The notes under the pieces: generated by a model
What the model was told of the DNA's origin: nothing
The model's database searches: none
Seen by the model: the letters and a program-made list of their open reading frames with translations, nothing else
Assembly (NCBI RefSeq): GCF_900079775.1
Contig: NZ_LT556036.1
Coordinates: forward strand, 237,270-301,269
Length of the DNA: 64,000 nucleotides
Source of the DNA: Leyella lascolaii
GTDB lineage: Bacteria > Bacteroidota > Bacteroidia > Bacteroidales > Bacteroidaceae
Direction: 5' to 3'
Program-made: the position numbers and the translations under genes
Part shown: piece after piece, positions 44,838-53,735 of the stretch
Position numbering within the stretch: the stretch's first letter is position 1
How the letters are laid out: each line of letters opens with the position of its first letter

Positions 44838-45718
44838 CTATTTACTTTTCTGGGTTTCCGTCCACTTGCTTATGTGATACCAACCTTTTAGTTTATTATT
44901 CTGTATAGTGGTATCACAGTGAAAAACATTCTTGCTACGTAGATATTCCCATTCATCATCACTTAATTCCGTACGATTCCAATCCGCTTCCTCTGGGTTG
45001 AAGTAGTCGTTCAGGTCAACCTTTACATACGATGTGCTTTTTATCACTCTTTTGGTTTCGTAAAAGTAAGTATTACTAATAACAATGGAATCATGCATTT
45101 TCCCATTCTTGAAATATGAGCTTTTATAATAGCTTTGATGTGGCCCTGAAATCAAACCTGACGGATTATTCTTTGATTTAGATGCTTTTATTGAGTGTGT
45201 TTTTGCTGTTGCTTTTTCCTCTTTCTGCATTTTCTGATGTATATAATCATCATATTTCTTTGGCTCAACAATACCGTTCCAAATAGGTGAATTATCCTCA
45301 AAAACAAACTTTGCTTTTATTCGTGGCGGTGTTTTATCCAAGTCCTTTATCTGGCTATCATGAACATAACTGAATTCAAGTGTTTTTAATAAACCGCTAT
45401 CCCAAGCCGCATCAGTCTTGGAATGTAGTATTTTACTGCCTTCATCCACAATCTCATCGTCTATTATAAACTGGTATTTACGGAAATGTCATTATTGATA
45501 GGTTGTCCTGATATGTTTCGGAATTTGAGCTCTATTTGGGGGTGCCAATAAGCTACAAGAAACCAATCCCATTTTGCATCAATGTCAACAGATACAATTT
45601 CTACAAAGTCAGAAATCTTTTTAGGTTTAGATGGTTGTTGGCAACCAAATAAAATCATACTGAGCACAGCAAGGACAAAAAGGTTTGCTGTAGATATACA
45701 TAACAGTTTCTTTTTCAT
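44838..45718 (-). pseudogene. Lipoprotein gene with single-base frameshift
   Basis: The gene starts at 45718 with a lipoprotein signal (MKKKLLCIS..., lipobox LFGC followed by QQPSKPKK). The first frame runs to NISGQPINNDISVN and then stops at 45464. The continuation KYQFIIDDEIVDEGSKIL is in another frame near 45480; one extra A (GTAAAATACC) would join them into a protein of about 290 residues. The second part contains a stretch rich in KATAKTHSIKASKSKNN. Function unknown. Confidence 0.6.
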
Positions 45719-45720
45719 TG

Positions 45721-45914
45721 TTTGGCGATTTCTACAAGTTCCCTTACGGCAGCGAAAAGGAAGTGAAATTTTGATTTGCAAAGAAGCGGGCTGTCGTCCA
45801 CTTCTCGTAAGGTATCGCCAAACACCTGCACACAAATAGACGAACAACCCGCCTATGGCGAGCTATCCGTACCAAAGTGTGCTTCCTTTAGAGTAATTTG
45901 GCGATTTCTACGAG
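45721..45914. repeat. Three copies of a TTTGGCGAT-containing repeat
   Basis: TTTGGCGATTTCTACAAG (45721-45738) and TTTGGCGATTTCTACGAG (45897-45914) are direct copies. An inverted copy, TTTGGCGAT then ACCTTACGAGAAG on the minus strand, lies at 45801-45822. They sit between the lipoprotein gene and the integrase stub of IME-2, with no gene in between. Candidate integrase arm sites or operators. Confidence 0.45.
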
Positions 45915-46015
45915 AAAGGCACTTCTTAGTTATTTCCACAAAAACATCCCAAAGGACATTGCAAAGATAACAAGACTTTTTGTCTTTGTGTGCATATTTG
46001 TTGATAAATCTATTG

Positions 46016-46184
46016 TCAATCAAAAGTTTTTATTTCTTTCGCCGTATTTATGGCAATTGACAAGTCGTATTTCAAATACCGTTGCGTCATATTTATGCTT
46101 TTATGCCCCAGAAATTTTGATATTTTATAAATATCCGTCCCATCCTGCACCAATAGGGTTGCAAAGGTGTGTCTTGCAACATGG
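46016..46184 (-). pseudogene. Tyrosine recombinase stub of IME-2 (C-terminal end only)
   Basis: The frame keeps HVARHTFATLLVQDG, then KFLGHKSINMTQRYLKY with the GH and catalytic Tyr, and ends naturally at 46016. Upstream of the HVARH codons the sequence changes at 46181-46185 (ATGGA) into the end of element II, in phase up to TTG 46321. It differs clearly from the IME-1 stub, so two different genes were hit at the same codon position. Confidence 0.8.
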
Positions 46185-46359
46185 AGTATAAAGTAAAAAG
46201 CAAGAGCTAACAAGATTGAACAGATAAATTGTAACGTGTTGGAAATAAGCAGATATTCATCATTTTGCTTAAAGTCGAAAAAGCAATGAAGTGCAGAATA
46301 TTGAGCGGTTTCAGTTACCAAAACGTTAGCTGTCCAGTTACCTGAACAATATAGGTAAC
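46181..46359. other. intA-proximal end of element II with GGTAAC arm-like repeats
   Basis: From the junction (ATGGA 46181-46185) to the TTGGTAACTGAAA box at 46321 are 140 bp. CAGTTACC (46312-46319), CAGTTACC (46335-46342) and GGTAAC (46354-46359) repeat the pattern and spacing of element I. The 140 bp are open on the minus strand (MVTETAQYSALHC...) into the recombinase stub. Confidence 0.65.
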
Positions 46360-46428
46360 GGTGAGCAAATCAAGTAATCTGAGACCGGATATTTTCTCGC
46401 TGATTTGCAATGTTTTGCATATCAAAGA

Positions 46429-46471
46429 ACGCTTATAAGAATTGTAGTTTTACGACAAAAAATGTAAGCGT
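46429..46471. promoter_or_regulatory. Inverted repeat and promoter region upstream of intA (element II)
   Basis: ACGCTTA (46429-46435) and TAAGCGT (46465-46471) flank a TAGTTTTA box near 46445 and end at the intA start. The repeat is conserved with element I although the DNA between the arms differs, which supports selection on the arms. Confidence 0.5.
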
Positions 46472-47701
46472 ATGAAGATTGAAAAATTCAAGGTGTTGCT
46501 TTACCTTAAAAGAAGCGGAACAGACAAGAACGGTAAAACTCCGATCATGGGTAGAATTACGGTAAATCGTAGTGTAGCGCAATTCAGTTGTAAACTGAAT
46601 TGCAGTGAGAAACTTTGGAATCCGAGGGAAAGCCGGTTGAACGGTAAAAGTAAGGAAGCGGTGGAAACCAATGCCAAAATAGACAGGCTGCTTGTTTCCA
46701 TACACAAAGCATTTGATACCCTTGCAGAACGGAAAACCGATTTTGATGCAGTTTCAGTAAAAAATCTGTTTCAAGGAGGAATGGACAGCCGCATGACTCT
46801 GCTCAAACTTTTTGACCGCCACATAGAAGAAGTCAAATCTCTTGTCGGTGTGGAATATTCATTACGAACGATACCCAATTACATTTATACGCGTCAACGA
46901 CTTGCCGAATTCATATCCAGCCGTTATAAGGTTTCCGATCTTGCTTTCGGACAGTTGAACGAGCAGTTCATAAGGGAGTTTCAGGAATATGTGGTCATAA
47001 AGTGTGGACTAAGTATTGAAACCGTACGCCATTATCTGGCTTTACTTAAACGGGTCTGTCGTATAGCCTTTAAGGAAGGACATTCGGACAAGTACCATTT
47101 TGAACATTACACTTTGCCAAAGAAGCTGGAGAAGCCACCGAGAGCATTGAGCCGTGAGGATTTTGAAAAACTCCGTGATTTGGAAATAGAGGAACATCGC
47201 TGGTCGCATATTACTACCAGAGACCTTTTTCTTTTCGCCTGTTATACCGGAACATCTTATATTGATGTAGTGTCCATAACCGAAACAAACCTTGTAAAGG
47301 ATGACAGCGGAGCTTTATGGCTGAAATACCAGCGAGGAAAGAACGGAAAATTATGCCGTGTCAAACTGCTTCCAGAAGCAATAGAGCTTATCGAAAAATA
47401 CCGCAGCAAATCACGAAAGACACTGTTTCCACATATAGAACACGGTGCATTGATGTGGAACTTGTCCAGTCTGAAGGTTATGGCCGGAATAGACGGTCCG
47501 CTTACCTATCATATGGGACGGCACTCGTTTTCGACTCTGATCACACTCGAAAACGGTGTACCGATAGAAACGGTCAGCAGAATGCTGGGGCATTCAGACA
47601 TTTCTACTACCCAGATTTATGCGCGGGTGACTCCGAAGAAACTTTTTGAAGACATGGATAAATATATAGAGGCTACCAAAGACTTGAAACTTGTACTCTG
47701 A
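46472..47701 (+). CDS. Tyrosine recombinase IntA of element II
   Basis: This 409-residue recombinase has the same length as IntA of element I and begins MKIEKFKVLLYLKRSGTDKN. The catalytic domain shows YTGTSYIDVVSI (Ser at the Arg I position), KYQRGKNGKLCRVKLL, YHMGRHSFSTL and GHSDISTTQIYARV. It looks intact. The start codon sits at the end of the ACGCTTA/TAAGCGT repeat. intB follows with an overlap of the untranslated leader. Confidence 0.9.
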   Translation: MKIEKFKVLLYLKRSGTDKNGKTPIMGRITVNRSVAQFSCKLNCSEKLWNPRESRLNGKSKEAVETNAKIDRLLVSIHKAFDTLAERKTDFDAVSVKNLFQGGMDSRMTLLKLFDRHIEEVKSLVGVEYSLRTIPNYIYTRQRLAEFISSRYKVSDLAFGQLNEQFIREFQEYVVIKCGLSIETVRHYLALLKRVCRIAFKEGHSDKYHFEHYTLPKKLEKPPRALSREDFEKLRDLEIEEHRWSHITTRDLFLFACYTGTSYIDVVSITETNLVKDDSGALWLKYQRGKNGKLCRVKLLPEAIELIEKYRSKSRKTLFPHIEHGALMWNLSSLKVMAGIDGPLTYHMGRHSFSTLITLENGVPIETVSRMLGHSDISTTQIYARVTPKKLFEDMDKYIEATKDLKLVL

Positions 47702-47735
47702 TAATAGTATCACTAATAAAATAAATTATATGATT

Positions 47736-48953
47736 ATGCGCAGCACATTTTCAATATTACCATACATAAACCGCAATAAAGTAAAGGCAGACGGTACTAC
47801 ATCCGTCATGTGCCGAATTTCCATAGACGGCAAGAGCAGTGTATTTTCCACAGGGATATATTGCCGTCCCGAGGACTGGAATACCGAAAAGGGGGAAATC
47901 AGGGAGCAAAGAGCGAACAACCGTTTGATTGAACTCCGCAACAAGTTGGAACAGACTTATGAAAAGTATTTGAAAACAAAAGGTGTTGTCAGTGCAGAAC
48001 TACTTAAAAATGAGATTACACAGGCCAATACAGTGCCGGAATACCTTCTTCAGGCCGGAGAAGAGGAACGTGAACGGCTCAGAGTCCGTTCAGTTGAAAT
48101 CCGGTCTACCTCCAGTTACAGGCAGTCTAAAAGTACACAGGCTTACCTACGCGAATATCTGCTCACACTAAAAATGACGGATATAGCATTTGAGGACATT
48201 ACGGAAGATTTCGGTTATGGTTTCAAACAGTTTGTCAAGTCAAAAGGCTGCAAGGCTTCTCATATAAATCATTGTATGACGTGGCTGAACAGGCTGATTT
48301 ATATAGCTGTTGACCGGGAAATTTTACGCTTCAATCCGATAGCTGATGTTCCTTACGAAAAGAAGGAAGCCCCCAAGCTGAACCATATCAGCCGGAGCCA
48401 GCTGCAACTGATTATGGAACGTCCGATGCCCAACAAATGGCAGGAACTCACACGGCGTGTCTTTATCTTCTCTGCCTTCACTTCATTAGCATACGTGGAT
48501 ATGAAGGAACTTTATCCCCATCATATCGGCAAGACTGCTGAAGGAAGGCGTTATATCCGCATTAACCGCAAAAAAACCGGAGTTGAATCCTTTATACCAC
48601 TTCATCCGGTTGCCGAGCAGATATTGGAACTTTATAATACCACGGATGATACGAAACCGGTATTTCCTCTTCCTAATCGGGATATGCTCTGGTATGCCGT
48701 AAATGAGATAGGGGTACTGGCAGGAGTCAAAGGAACACTCAGCCATCATCAGGCACGACATACGTTCGGAACCTTGCTCCTTTCTGCCGGTGTTCCGATA
48801 GAAAGTATCAGTAAAATGATGGGGCATACAAATATCAAGACAACTCAGGTATATGCCAGGGTTACTGATGATAAGATCTCAGAAGATATGGACAAACTAA
48901 TGGAGAAAAGAAAGAGCAGCAGTCAAACCGATAAAAAACAGACCAGTATATGA
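47736..48953 (+). CDS. Tyrosine recombinase IntB of element II
   Basis: From ATG 47736 this is a 405-residue protein beginning MRSTFSILPYINRNKVKADG. It has FTSLAYVDMKEL with Ala at the Arg I position, YIRINRKKTGVESFI with the beta-hairpin Lys, HHQARHTFGTL and GHTNIKTTQVYARV with the Tyr. It is the only uninterrupted IntB of the three elements, and the reference by which the split copy in element I was recognised. Confidence 0.9.
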   Translation: MRSTFSILPYINRNKVKADGTTSVMCRISIDGKSSVFSTGIYCRPEDWNTEKGEIREQRANNRLIELRNKLEQTYEKYLKTKGVVSAELLKNEITQANTVPEYLLQAGEEERERLRVRSVEIRSTSSYRQSKSTQAYLREYLLTLKMTDIAFEDITEDFGYGFKQFVKSKGCKASHINHCMTWLNRLIYIAVDREILRFNPIADVPYEKKEAPKLNHISRSQLQLIMERPMPNKWQELTRRVFIFSAFTSLAYVDMKELYPHHIGKTAEGRRYIRINRKKTGVESFIPLHPVAEQILELYNTTDDTKPVFPLPNRDMLWYAVNEIGVLAGVKGTLSHHQARHTFGTLLLSAGVPIESISKMMGHTNIKTTQVYARVTDDKISEDMDKLMEKRKSSSQTDKKQTSI

Positions 48954-49324
48954 AAAGAGAACCAATAACAATCAATGAAAGTGGAAATATTATTATACAA
49001 ACGATCAATCCTTCTGAAATTTGGATGAACGAGCCGGAACTGATTTCTTTCTTTAACGTAATTGCACCAACTTTCAGGGCTGCAGTACGGACTATATATA
49101 AGAAAGGCATATTAAATCCGGGAATAGTAGAAAAACGAATCAAACAGAAAGACGGTTGTTACGAGATTTTTTATAATGTGGAAATGATTTTTGCGCTAAC
49201 CTTCCTGTTAGATACTTATCCGGCAGACCGACTGCGGAAATATCTGATAGCAAAAGCTATAAAAGGAAGTACAGGTTCTTTGGTATGTATTATCGGCAAA
49301 AATCATTCTTATCTGAAATGTTAG
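48950..49324 (+). CDS. RhuM-like N-terminal domain protein (element II)
   Basis: This 124-residue protein contains IWMNEPELISFFNVIAPTFR, then TIYKKGILNP and IFYNVEMIFALTFLL, a diverged relative of 29782-30174 and 33674-34060. Start ATG overlaps the intB stop. Position after intB is conserved in all three elements, so it is part of the core module. Confidence 0.55.
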   Translation: MKREPITINESGNIIIQTINPSEIWMNEPELISFFNVIAPTFRAAVRTIYKKGILNPGIVEKRIKQKDGCYEIFYNVEMIFALTFLLDTYPADRLRKYLIAKAIKGSTGSLVCIIGKNHSYLKC

Positions 49325-49341
49325 ATTCCTGTCTTAAAAAG

Positions 49342-49389
49342 CAATAGCCGACAGCAGGCAGATAATTCCAGCCTGTCTGTCGGCTATTG
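49342..49389. terminator. Bidirectional terminator between RhuM-like gene and HTH B (element II)
   Basis: CAATAGCCGACAG (49342-49354) pairs perfectly with CTGTCGGCTATTG (49377-49389), with an inner GGC/GCC pair. It separates converging genes and corresponds to the hairpins of elements I and III. Confidence 0.75.
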
Positions 49390-49402
49390 TTATACACGCA
49401 AA

Positions 49403-49708
49403 CTAGATGCGGTTTACTTTGTAGGCTTCCCGATAATTCTCCTGAAGCATTTTCTCAATATCACTCTCCCTGTAAAGGATTTTACCACCCAACTGGTAGT
49501 AAGATATTCTCCCTTCATTACGATAATCCTGAAGCGTACGTCTGCTCAGTTTCAATTGTGCCGACACTTCCTTGTCGGTCAGATAGCGTTCGCCGCCCAG
49601 CACGGGACGGTTCCCGACCGCCAGATTCTCAATCCCGACCAACATACGGTCAAGACTTCCCATGATACGGTGTACCCATTCTCTGCTGTCTGTTCTCAGT
49701 TCACTCAT
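49403..49708 (-). CDS. Helix-turn-helix protein B of element II
   Basis: This 101-residue protein has LTDKEVSAQLKLSRRTLQDY, then RNEGRISYYQLGGKILYRES, an excisionase-type winged helix matching the B copies of elements I and III. It is transcribed leftward after HTH A, with 33 bp between them. Confidence 0.75.
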   Translation of the reverse strand: MSELRTDSREWVHRIMGSLDRMLVGIENLAVGNRPVLGGERYLTDKEVSAQLKLSRRTLQDYRNEGRISYYQLGGKILYRESDIEKMLQENYREAYKVNRI

Positions 49709-49741
49709 GTTATTATGGATTTAGTGGTTATTGTTTAACTG

Positions 49742-50053
49742 TTATATGTTACGTCCTCTGTAAAGAGCCTCTTTTCTTCTGTCCTCAACTTTCTTGACGA
49801 TACCCTGCACATCTTCCGGCTTGTAGAATATCTTGTGATTGATTTGAGAAAAAGGCAGGGTACCGTTATCACGGAGTGTCTGCAGGGTACGGGGTGAAAT
49901 GTTCAGATACCGGCATACGTCCTGATTGTCCATCCACTTGTGCAGCGTCCTGTCGTTCTCCCGGTTGCAAATTTCCATGACCCGATGCTCAAAGTATTCA
50001 AACTTACGCACCAATTCCTCAAACAGTTGTTTTTCTATTCCTACAAATTCCAT
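49742..50053 (-). CDS. Helix-turn-helix protein A of element II
   Basis: This 103-residue protein has WMDNQDVCRYLNISPRTLQT, then LRDNGTLPFSQINHKIFYKP, matching 29033-29344 and 34484-34780. It starts the leftward two-gene unit and probably regulates integration or excision. Confidence 0.75.
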   Translation of the reverse strand: MEFVGIEKQLFEELVRKFEYFEHRVMEICNRENDRTLHKWMDNQDVCRYLNISPRTLQTLRDNGTLPFSQINHKIFYKPEDVQGIVKKVEDRRKEALYRGRNI

Positions 50054-50150
50054 ATCGTTTCCTTTTTTGTTGATTGATGTTTATTCTTTTTTTCGTTGTT
50101 TGCAACAAAGAAAAGCCATATATTCTGAAAGGCAATGGTTTCCGCTTAAC

Positions 50151-50164
50151 TGGCAGCATGTGGC
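50151..50164. repeat. TGGCAGCATGTGGC motif (element II)
   Basis: A diverged copy of the tandem GTGGCA motif of elements I and III, at the same place upstream of the HTH pair. The rest of the 740-bp gap 50054-50797 has no gene that I can support and lacks the DUF3408-like gene found here in element III. Confidence 0.4.
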
Positions 50165-50797
50165 GCTGATTATCCTAGTTATGAGGCCACATTCATATCC
50201 TTTTCTGCAAATATCCCTATATTCAGGGACTCCATCCAATAATGAATTGCAGAATAAAGGATCTATGAACCTGATTCAATAAAAGTCTATAGCAATGGAT
50301 AAGGAATGGTTTATTTCCCTGTAACCTTACTTCATTACTTTTCCAAGCCATTGATTAGATAAGGAAGCAAAGAAGTGTTTTTTTAATGATTCACAGACAT
50401 GAATATTTACTACAGTACGACAATACGACATTAAGTCAGCAAATATTCAAGTCAATAAATCAGTAACTGTTTAACTCCCCGGTTCATTGTTTCTTCAAAC
50501 AGGAAAAATACCGCATTCCACACCGATTGCCCCGCATGCAAACTGCAACAGGCCACATTGTTGTCACATCCCGACCAACTGTTTGACTATTGGAAACTTA
50601 TATTCTTTTTTTGCCAGACAATTCATTCCGAGATATATCGGAACATGGCAAACAAAATGAGAAGATAAATGATGAACAGAAACGGAAAAACAGGTCTGTC
50701 CCCTCCATAAAATGATACCGACAACGGTATTATTTCTCCCCAATTTATAGGGAGCATATTCAGAGACGCTCAAAATAGCGGGATTCTGGTTTTTAGT

Positions 50798-50840
50798 GGG
50801 GCAAGTTTGTGTTTCGGGCAGACCGAAACCGCTTGCTCCC
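50798..50840. other. Candidate oriT of element II
   Basis: GTTTCGG (50811-50817) and CCGAAAC (50823-50829) form a stem. An outer GCAAG (50801-50805) pairs with CTTGC (50832-50836). The block is nearly identical to the one before mobC of element III and lies 72 bp upstream of the mobC start. Confidence 0.65.
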
Positions 50841-50911
50841 ACTACAGGAAGCAGCGAGAGACTCATCCCGCAGGTCTAATCAGTACATTCATTTTATACA
50901 ATAGTCAACAG

Positions 50912-51277
50912 ATGGAAAAGAAACAGAATACAGAAAGAAACAACAAGGGCGGCCGTCCTCCCAAGAGTACGACCGACAAACTGAAATACCGTGTTACCGT
51001 GAAACTGGCGACACCGGATTACTATACACTGAAAAGCAGGGCAAGAAGCGCAGGCATATCGGCAAGCGAATACCTGAGAGAATGTTTCCGTAAGGGATAT
51101 GTCCGGCAAAGACTTACAGCGGAACATTCCGACTATATCCGTAAGCTATGCGGTATGGCGAACAATCTGAACCAGCTGGCTCATAAGGCAAATGCCGGAG
51201 GATACGATACGGCAAAGCTGGAATGCCGTGTACAGGTGGCAAGAATCGAAGAACTGCTGAACCATATCCTGCTATGA
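50912..51277 (+). CDS. MobC/BmgB-like relaxosome protein of element II
   Basis: From ATG 50912 this is a 121-residue protein beginning MEKKQNTERNNKGGRPPKST, with YRVTVKLATPDYYTLKSRAR and LCGMANNLNQLAHKAN as in the element III copy. The frame continues upstream through the candidate oriT, so I use the internal start that matches the homologue. The stop overlaps the relaxase start. Confidence 0.85.
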   Translation: MEKKQNTERNNKGGRPPKSTTDKLKYRVTVKLATPDYYTLKSRARSAGISASEYLRECFRKGYVRQRLTAEHSDYIRKLCGMANNLNQLAHKANAGGYDTAKLECRVQVARIEELLNHILL

Positions 51278-52194
51278 TTGCGAAGATTGTAAAGGGAAGC
51301 GGATTCCGTGAGGTTACCGGCTATATCATTGACAGTAAAAAGGATGCCAGGATTATCGCACATGCCGGCTTGTTTATTGAGGATGTTGACACAATAACAA
51401 AGGCTTTCGAAGCACAGGCCGGAATGAATCCGAAAGTATCCAGACCGGTCGGACACATTGCACTGGGATTTTCCAAAGAGGATGAAAGCAGGCTGACCAG
51501 CCGGATTATGGCAGAAATAGCTTTGGAATACATGGGACGGATGGGCATAAGGAACACACAGTTCTTTATAGCCAGACATTTCGACAAGGAGCATCCTCAT
51601 ATACATATCGCCTACAACCGGATAGACAATGATGGCAGGACCATATCCGACAAAAACGAGCGGTTACGGAGTGCACGTATCTGCAAGGAACTGACCTTGA
51701 AATATGGTCTTCACATGGCCAAAGGTAAGGATCATGTCAAGACTGAACGCTTAAGGGAGCCGGACAAGACAAAGTATGAACTTTACAGTCTGCTTAAAAC
51801 GGAAGTCAGAAAGGCCGGAAACTGGAAGGAACTGATTGCCGGATTAAGCGAAAAGGGAGTGGATGTACGGTTCAAATACAAGGGGAAATCCGATGAAGTA
51901 CAGGGTATCGTGTTCATCATGAACGGCTATTCCTTCAGCGGCTCCAAGATAGACAGACAGTTCAGCTATACCAAGATAGATGCCGCATTAAAGACACCGT
52001 CATATTCGGAAACAGAAAGACAGGAAGCTGTTCAGAGTGAACAGGCATATCAGCTGGAATCGCATGACAATGAATTATACAGCGGTTCTTTAGGTCTGTT
52101 CACACCGAACCCGCAACCGGAACAACCTGAAGGTTATCCGGACGATTATCTGAGAAAGAAGAAAAAGAAAAAACAACGTAAAATAAGATGGTAA
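51274..52194 (+). CDS. Relaxase (BmgA-like, MobP type) of element II
   Basis: From ATG 51274, overlapping the mobC stop, this is a 306-residue relaxase starting MIAKIVKGSGFREVTGYI, with GHIALGFSKEDE and the histidine motif ARHFDKEHPHIHIAYNRI. It is closely related to 26557-27495. It should nick the oriT at 50798-50840 and needs a helper conjugation system. Confidence 0.88.
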   Translation: MIAKIVKGSGFREVTGYIIDSKKDARIIAHAGLFIEDVDTITKAFEAQAGMNPKVSRPVGHIALGFSKEDESRLTSRIMAEIALEYMGRMGIRNTQFFIARHFDKEHPHIHIAYNRIDNDGRTISDKNERLRSARICKELTLKYGLHMAKGKDHVKTERLREPDKTKYELYSLLKTEVRKAGNWKELIAGLSEKGVDVRFKYKGKSDEVQGIVFIMNGYSFSGSKIDRQFSYTKIDAALKTPSYSETERQEAVQSEQAYQLESHDNELYSGSLGLFTPNPQPEQPEGYPDDYLRKKKKKKQRKIRW

Positions 52195-52197
52195 AGT

Positions 52198-52677
52198 ATG
52201 GAAAAAGACAATGTATATGTTTTGTTTGAAGAAATCAAGAACAAGATTGAGATGATAAACGGGAAGCTGGAACAGAAGACCGGAACACCAGTTGGCGGAC
52301 AGGCAGAAGAAGTGAATCCGACATGCATTAGGCATATTCACCGGCATAGTTTTGACATCAGGTCAAGTAAAGCATTTTCTCTTTTGGTTGGAATGGGACT
52401 GGTATGCAGCCTGTCCTTATGGGGAAATATCAGACTTTGGCAGTCCAACCGGCAATATGCAGACGATGCCCTGAAGTTCCGTGCCATCCGTTCCTGGAGT
52501 GGGTGTACTCCGGAAGATATTCTCTGGCTGAACAAGGTTTTCGATATTCATCGCGACGAGAAGGCCATCGAATGGGTCAGAAAACAGGCTGACGGGTACG
52601 AGAGCAAGCTGAAAGCTGTTTCAGACAGCCTGATGCAGGAGAAACTTAAGTTACAGGTAGAATCTGAATCCGATTGA
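52198..52677 (+). CDS. Single-pass membrane protein of element II mobilization operon
   Basis: This 159-residue protein has a transmembrane segment (AFSLLVGMGLVCSLSLWGNI) and SGCTPEDILWLNKVFDIH. Compared with the element III copy (221 residues) it lacks about 60 residues of coiled-coil-like sequence before the membrane segment. It lies between relaxase and intC with 1-3 bp gaps. Confidence 0.6.
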   Translation: MEKDNVYVLFEEIKNKIEMINGKLEQKTGTPVGGQAEEVNPTCIRHIHRHSFDIRSSKAFSLLVGMGLVCSLSLWGNIRLWQSNRQYADDALKFRAIRSWSGCTPEDILWLNKVFDIHRDEKAIEWVRKQADGYESKLKAVSDSLMQEKLKLQVESESD

Positions 52678-52678
52678 T

Positions 52679-53735
52679 ATGGCCAGTGTTAAAGTAAAAT
52701 TCAGACCTTCCACCATAGAAGGAAAGGAAGGTACCATCTATTATCAGATTATCCAGAGCCGTGTAATCCGTCAGTTAAAGACGTATTACCGGATATTTAC
52801 GGATGAATGGAACGAAGCTGGAAGCTGTATCATTGTCGGTAGTTCGGAGCGAAGCAATCTGCTCCTTTCCTTACAGGAACGCATGGAATGGGACCTGAAG
52901 CGGCTGGACATGATTATCCGACAACTGGATAACCGGAAAGCCGGATATACGGCAGATGATATTGTCGCTTCTTTTCAAAGCAATACAGAGGGACAGTCGT
53001 TTTTCAACTTCATGCAAGGCATCATAGCCCGTCTCAAACAGATGGGCAAGATACGCACGGCTGAAAATTATTCCTGCACCCTGAAAAGTTTCATGCAGTT
53101 CAGAGGGGACAGGGATGTTCTGCTGTCCGAAATCGATTCGGACCTGATGCAGCTTTATGAAGCCTACCTTCATGGAAAAGGTGCCGTACGGAATACCAGT
53201 TCATTCTATATGCGTATCCTTCGGGCGGTATATAACCGTGCTCTGGAAAAGGGACTGATGGAACAGCGCAATCCTTTCAGGCATGTCTATACGGGAGTGG
53301 ACAAGACCGTCAAGCGTGCCGTTCCCTTATCCGCCATCAAGCGTATGAAGAATCTGGATTTGTCTTTACAGCCTAATCTGGAATTTGCAAGGGACATGTT
53401 CCTGTTCAGCTTCTATACCCGTGGCATGTCGTTCATAGATATGGCTCACCTGAAAAAGAAAGATCTTCAGAACGGGTTTTTATCGTATCGCAGACGAAAG
53501 ACTGGGCAGCAGCTGGTTATCAGGTGGGAAAAATGTATGCAGGAGATTGTCGGCAAATACCCGGAAGACAGCCTCAGTCCTTATCTTTTGCCGGTATTAA
53601 AATATCCTTTTAAGGATACGCACAAGCATTACAGGAATGTCATGTCCGGAATAAATCGGAACCTGAAAGAAATAGCCAGACTGGCCGATATATCCGTTCC
53701 TCTTAGCATGTACTGTGCGCGCCACAAATGGGTAT
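52679..53735 (+). pseudogene. Tyrosine recombinase IntC of element II, truncated at the RH box
   Basis: It matches IntC of element III from MASVKVKFRPSTIEGKEGTI through YTRGMSFIDMAHL and SYRRRKTGQQL to MYCARHKW, then diverges and stops at 53737. The intact copy continues for about 57 residues including the GH box and the catalytic Tyr, so this copy cannot be catalytic. The break is at the same conserved box that was hit in IME-1 and IME-2. Confidence 0.85.

Larger units (their letters stand above)
42676..46184 (-). mobile_element. IME-2: small element with interrupted integrase
   Basis: Leftward genes run from an integrase stub (46016-46184) through a lipoprotein, a membrane protein, an excisionase-like HTH protein and a replication-like protein to a small basic protein. 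This compact layout fits a small integrative or plasmid-like element. The integrase is cut at the HxxRH box by element II. The outer boundary was placed at the inverted repeat near 42676 and is uncertain. The DNA is AT-rich compared with rteA-rteB. Confidence 0.5.
46181..53735 (+). mobile_element. Element II: mobilizable element inserted in the IME-2 integrase
   Basis: Order: intA, intB, RhuM-like gene, two divergent HTH genes, candidate oriT, mobC, relaxase, membrane protein, intC. intA and intB are intact. intC breaks off at its RH box at about 53735, where unrelated AT-rich DNA begins, so the other end of element II must lie beyond a further insertion or deletion outside the window. Confidence 0.75.

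Noticed and set aside
46181..53735. Inversion of element II between RH boxes as the cause of both broken recombinases
   Set aside because: The stub at 46016 and IntC at 52679 belong to different recombinase types and do not join into one family member; the element I end shows the same junction independently.
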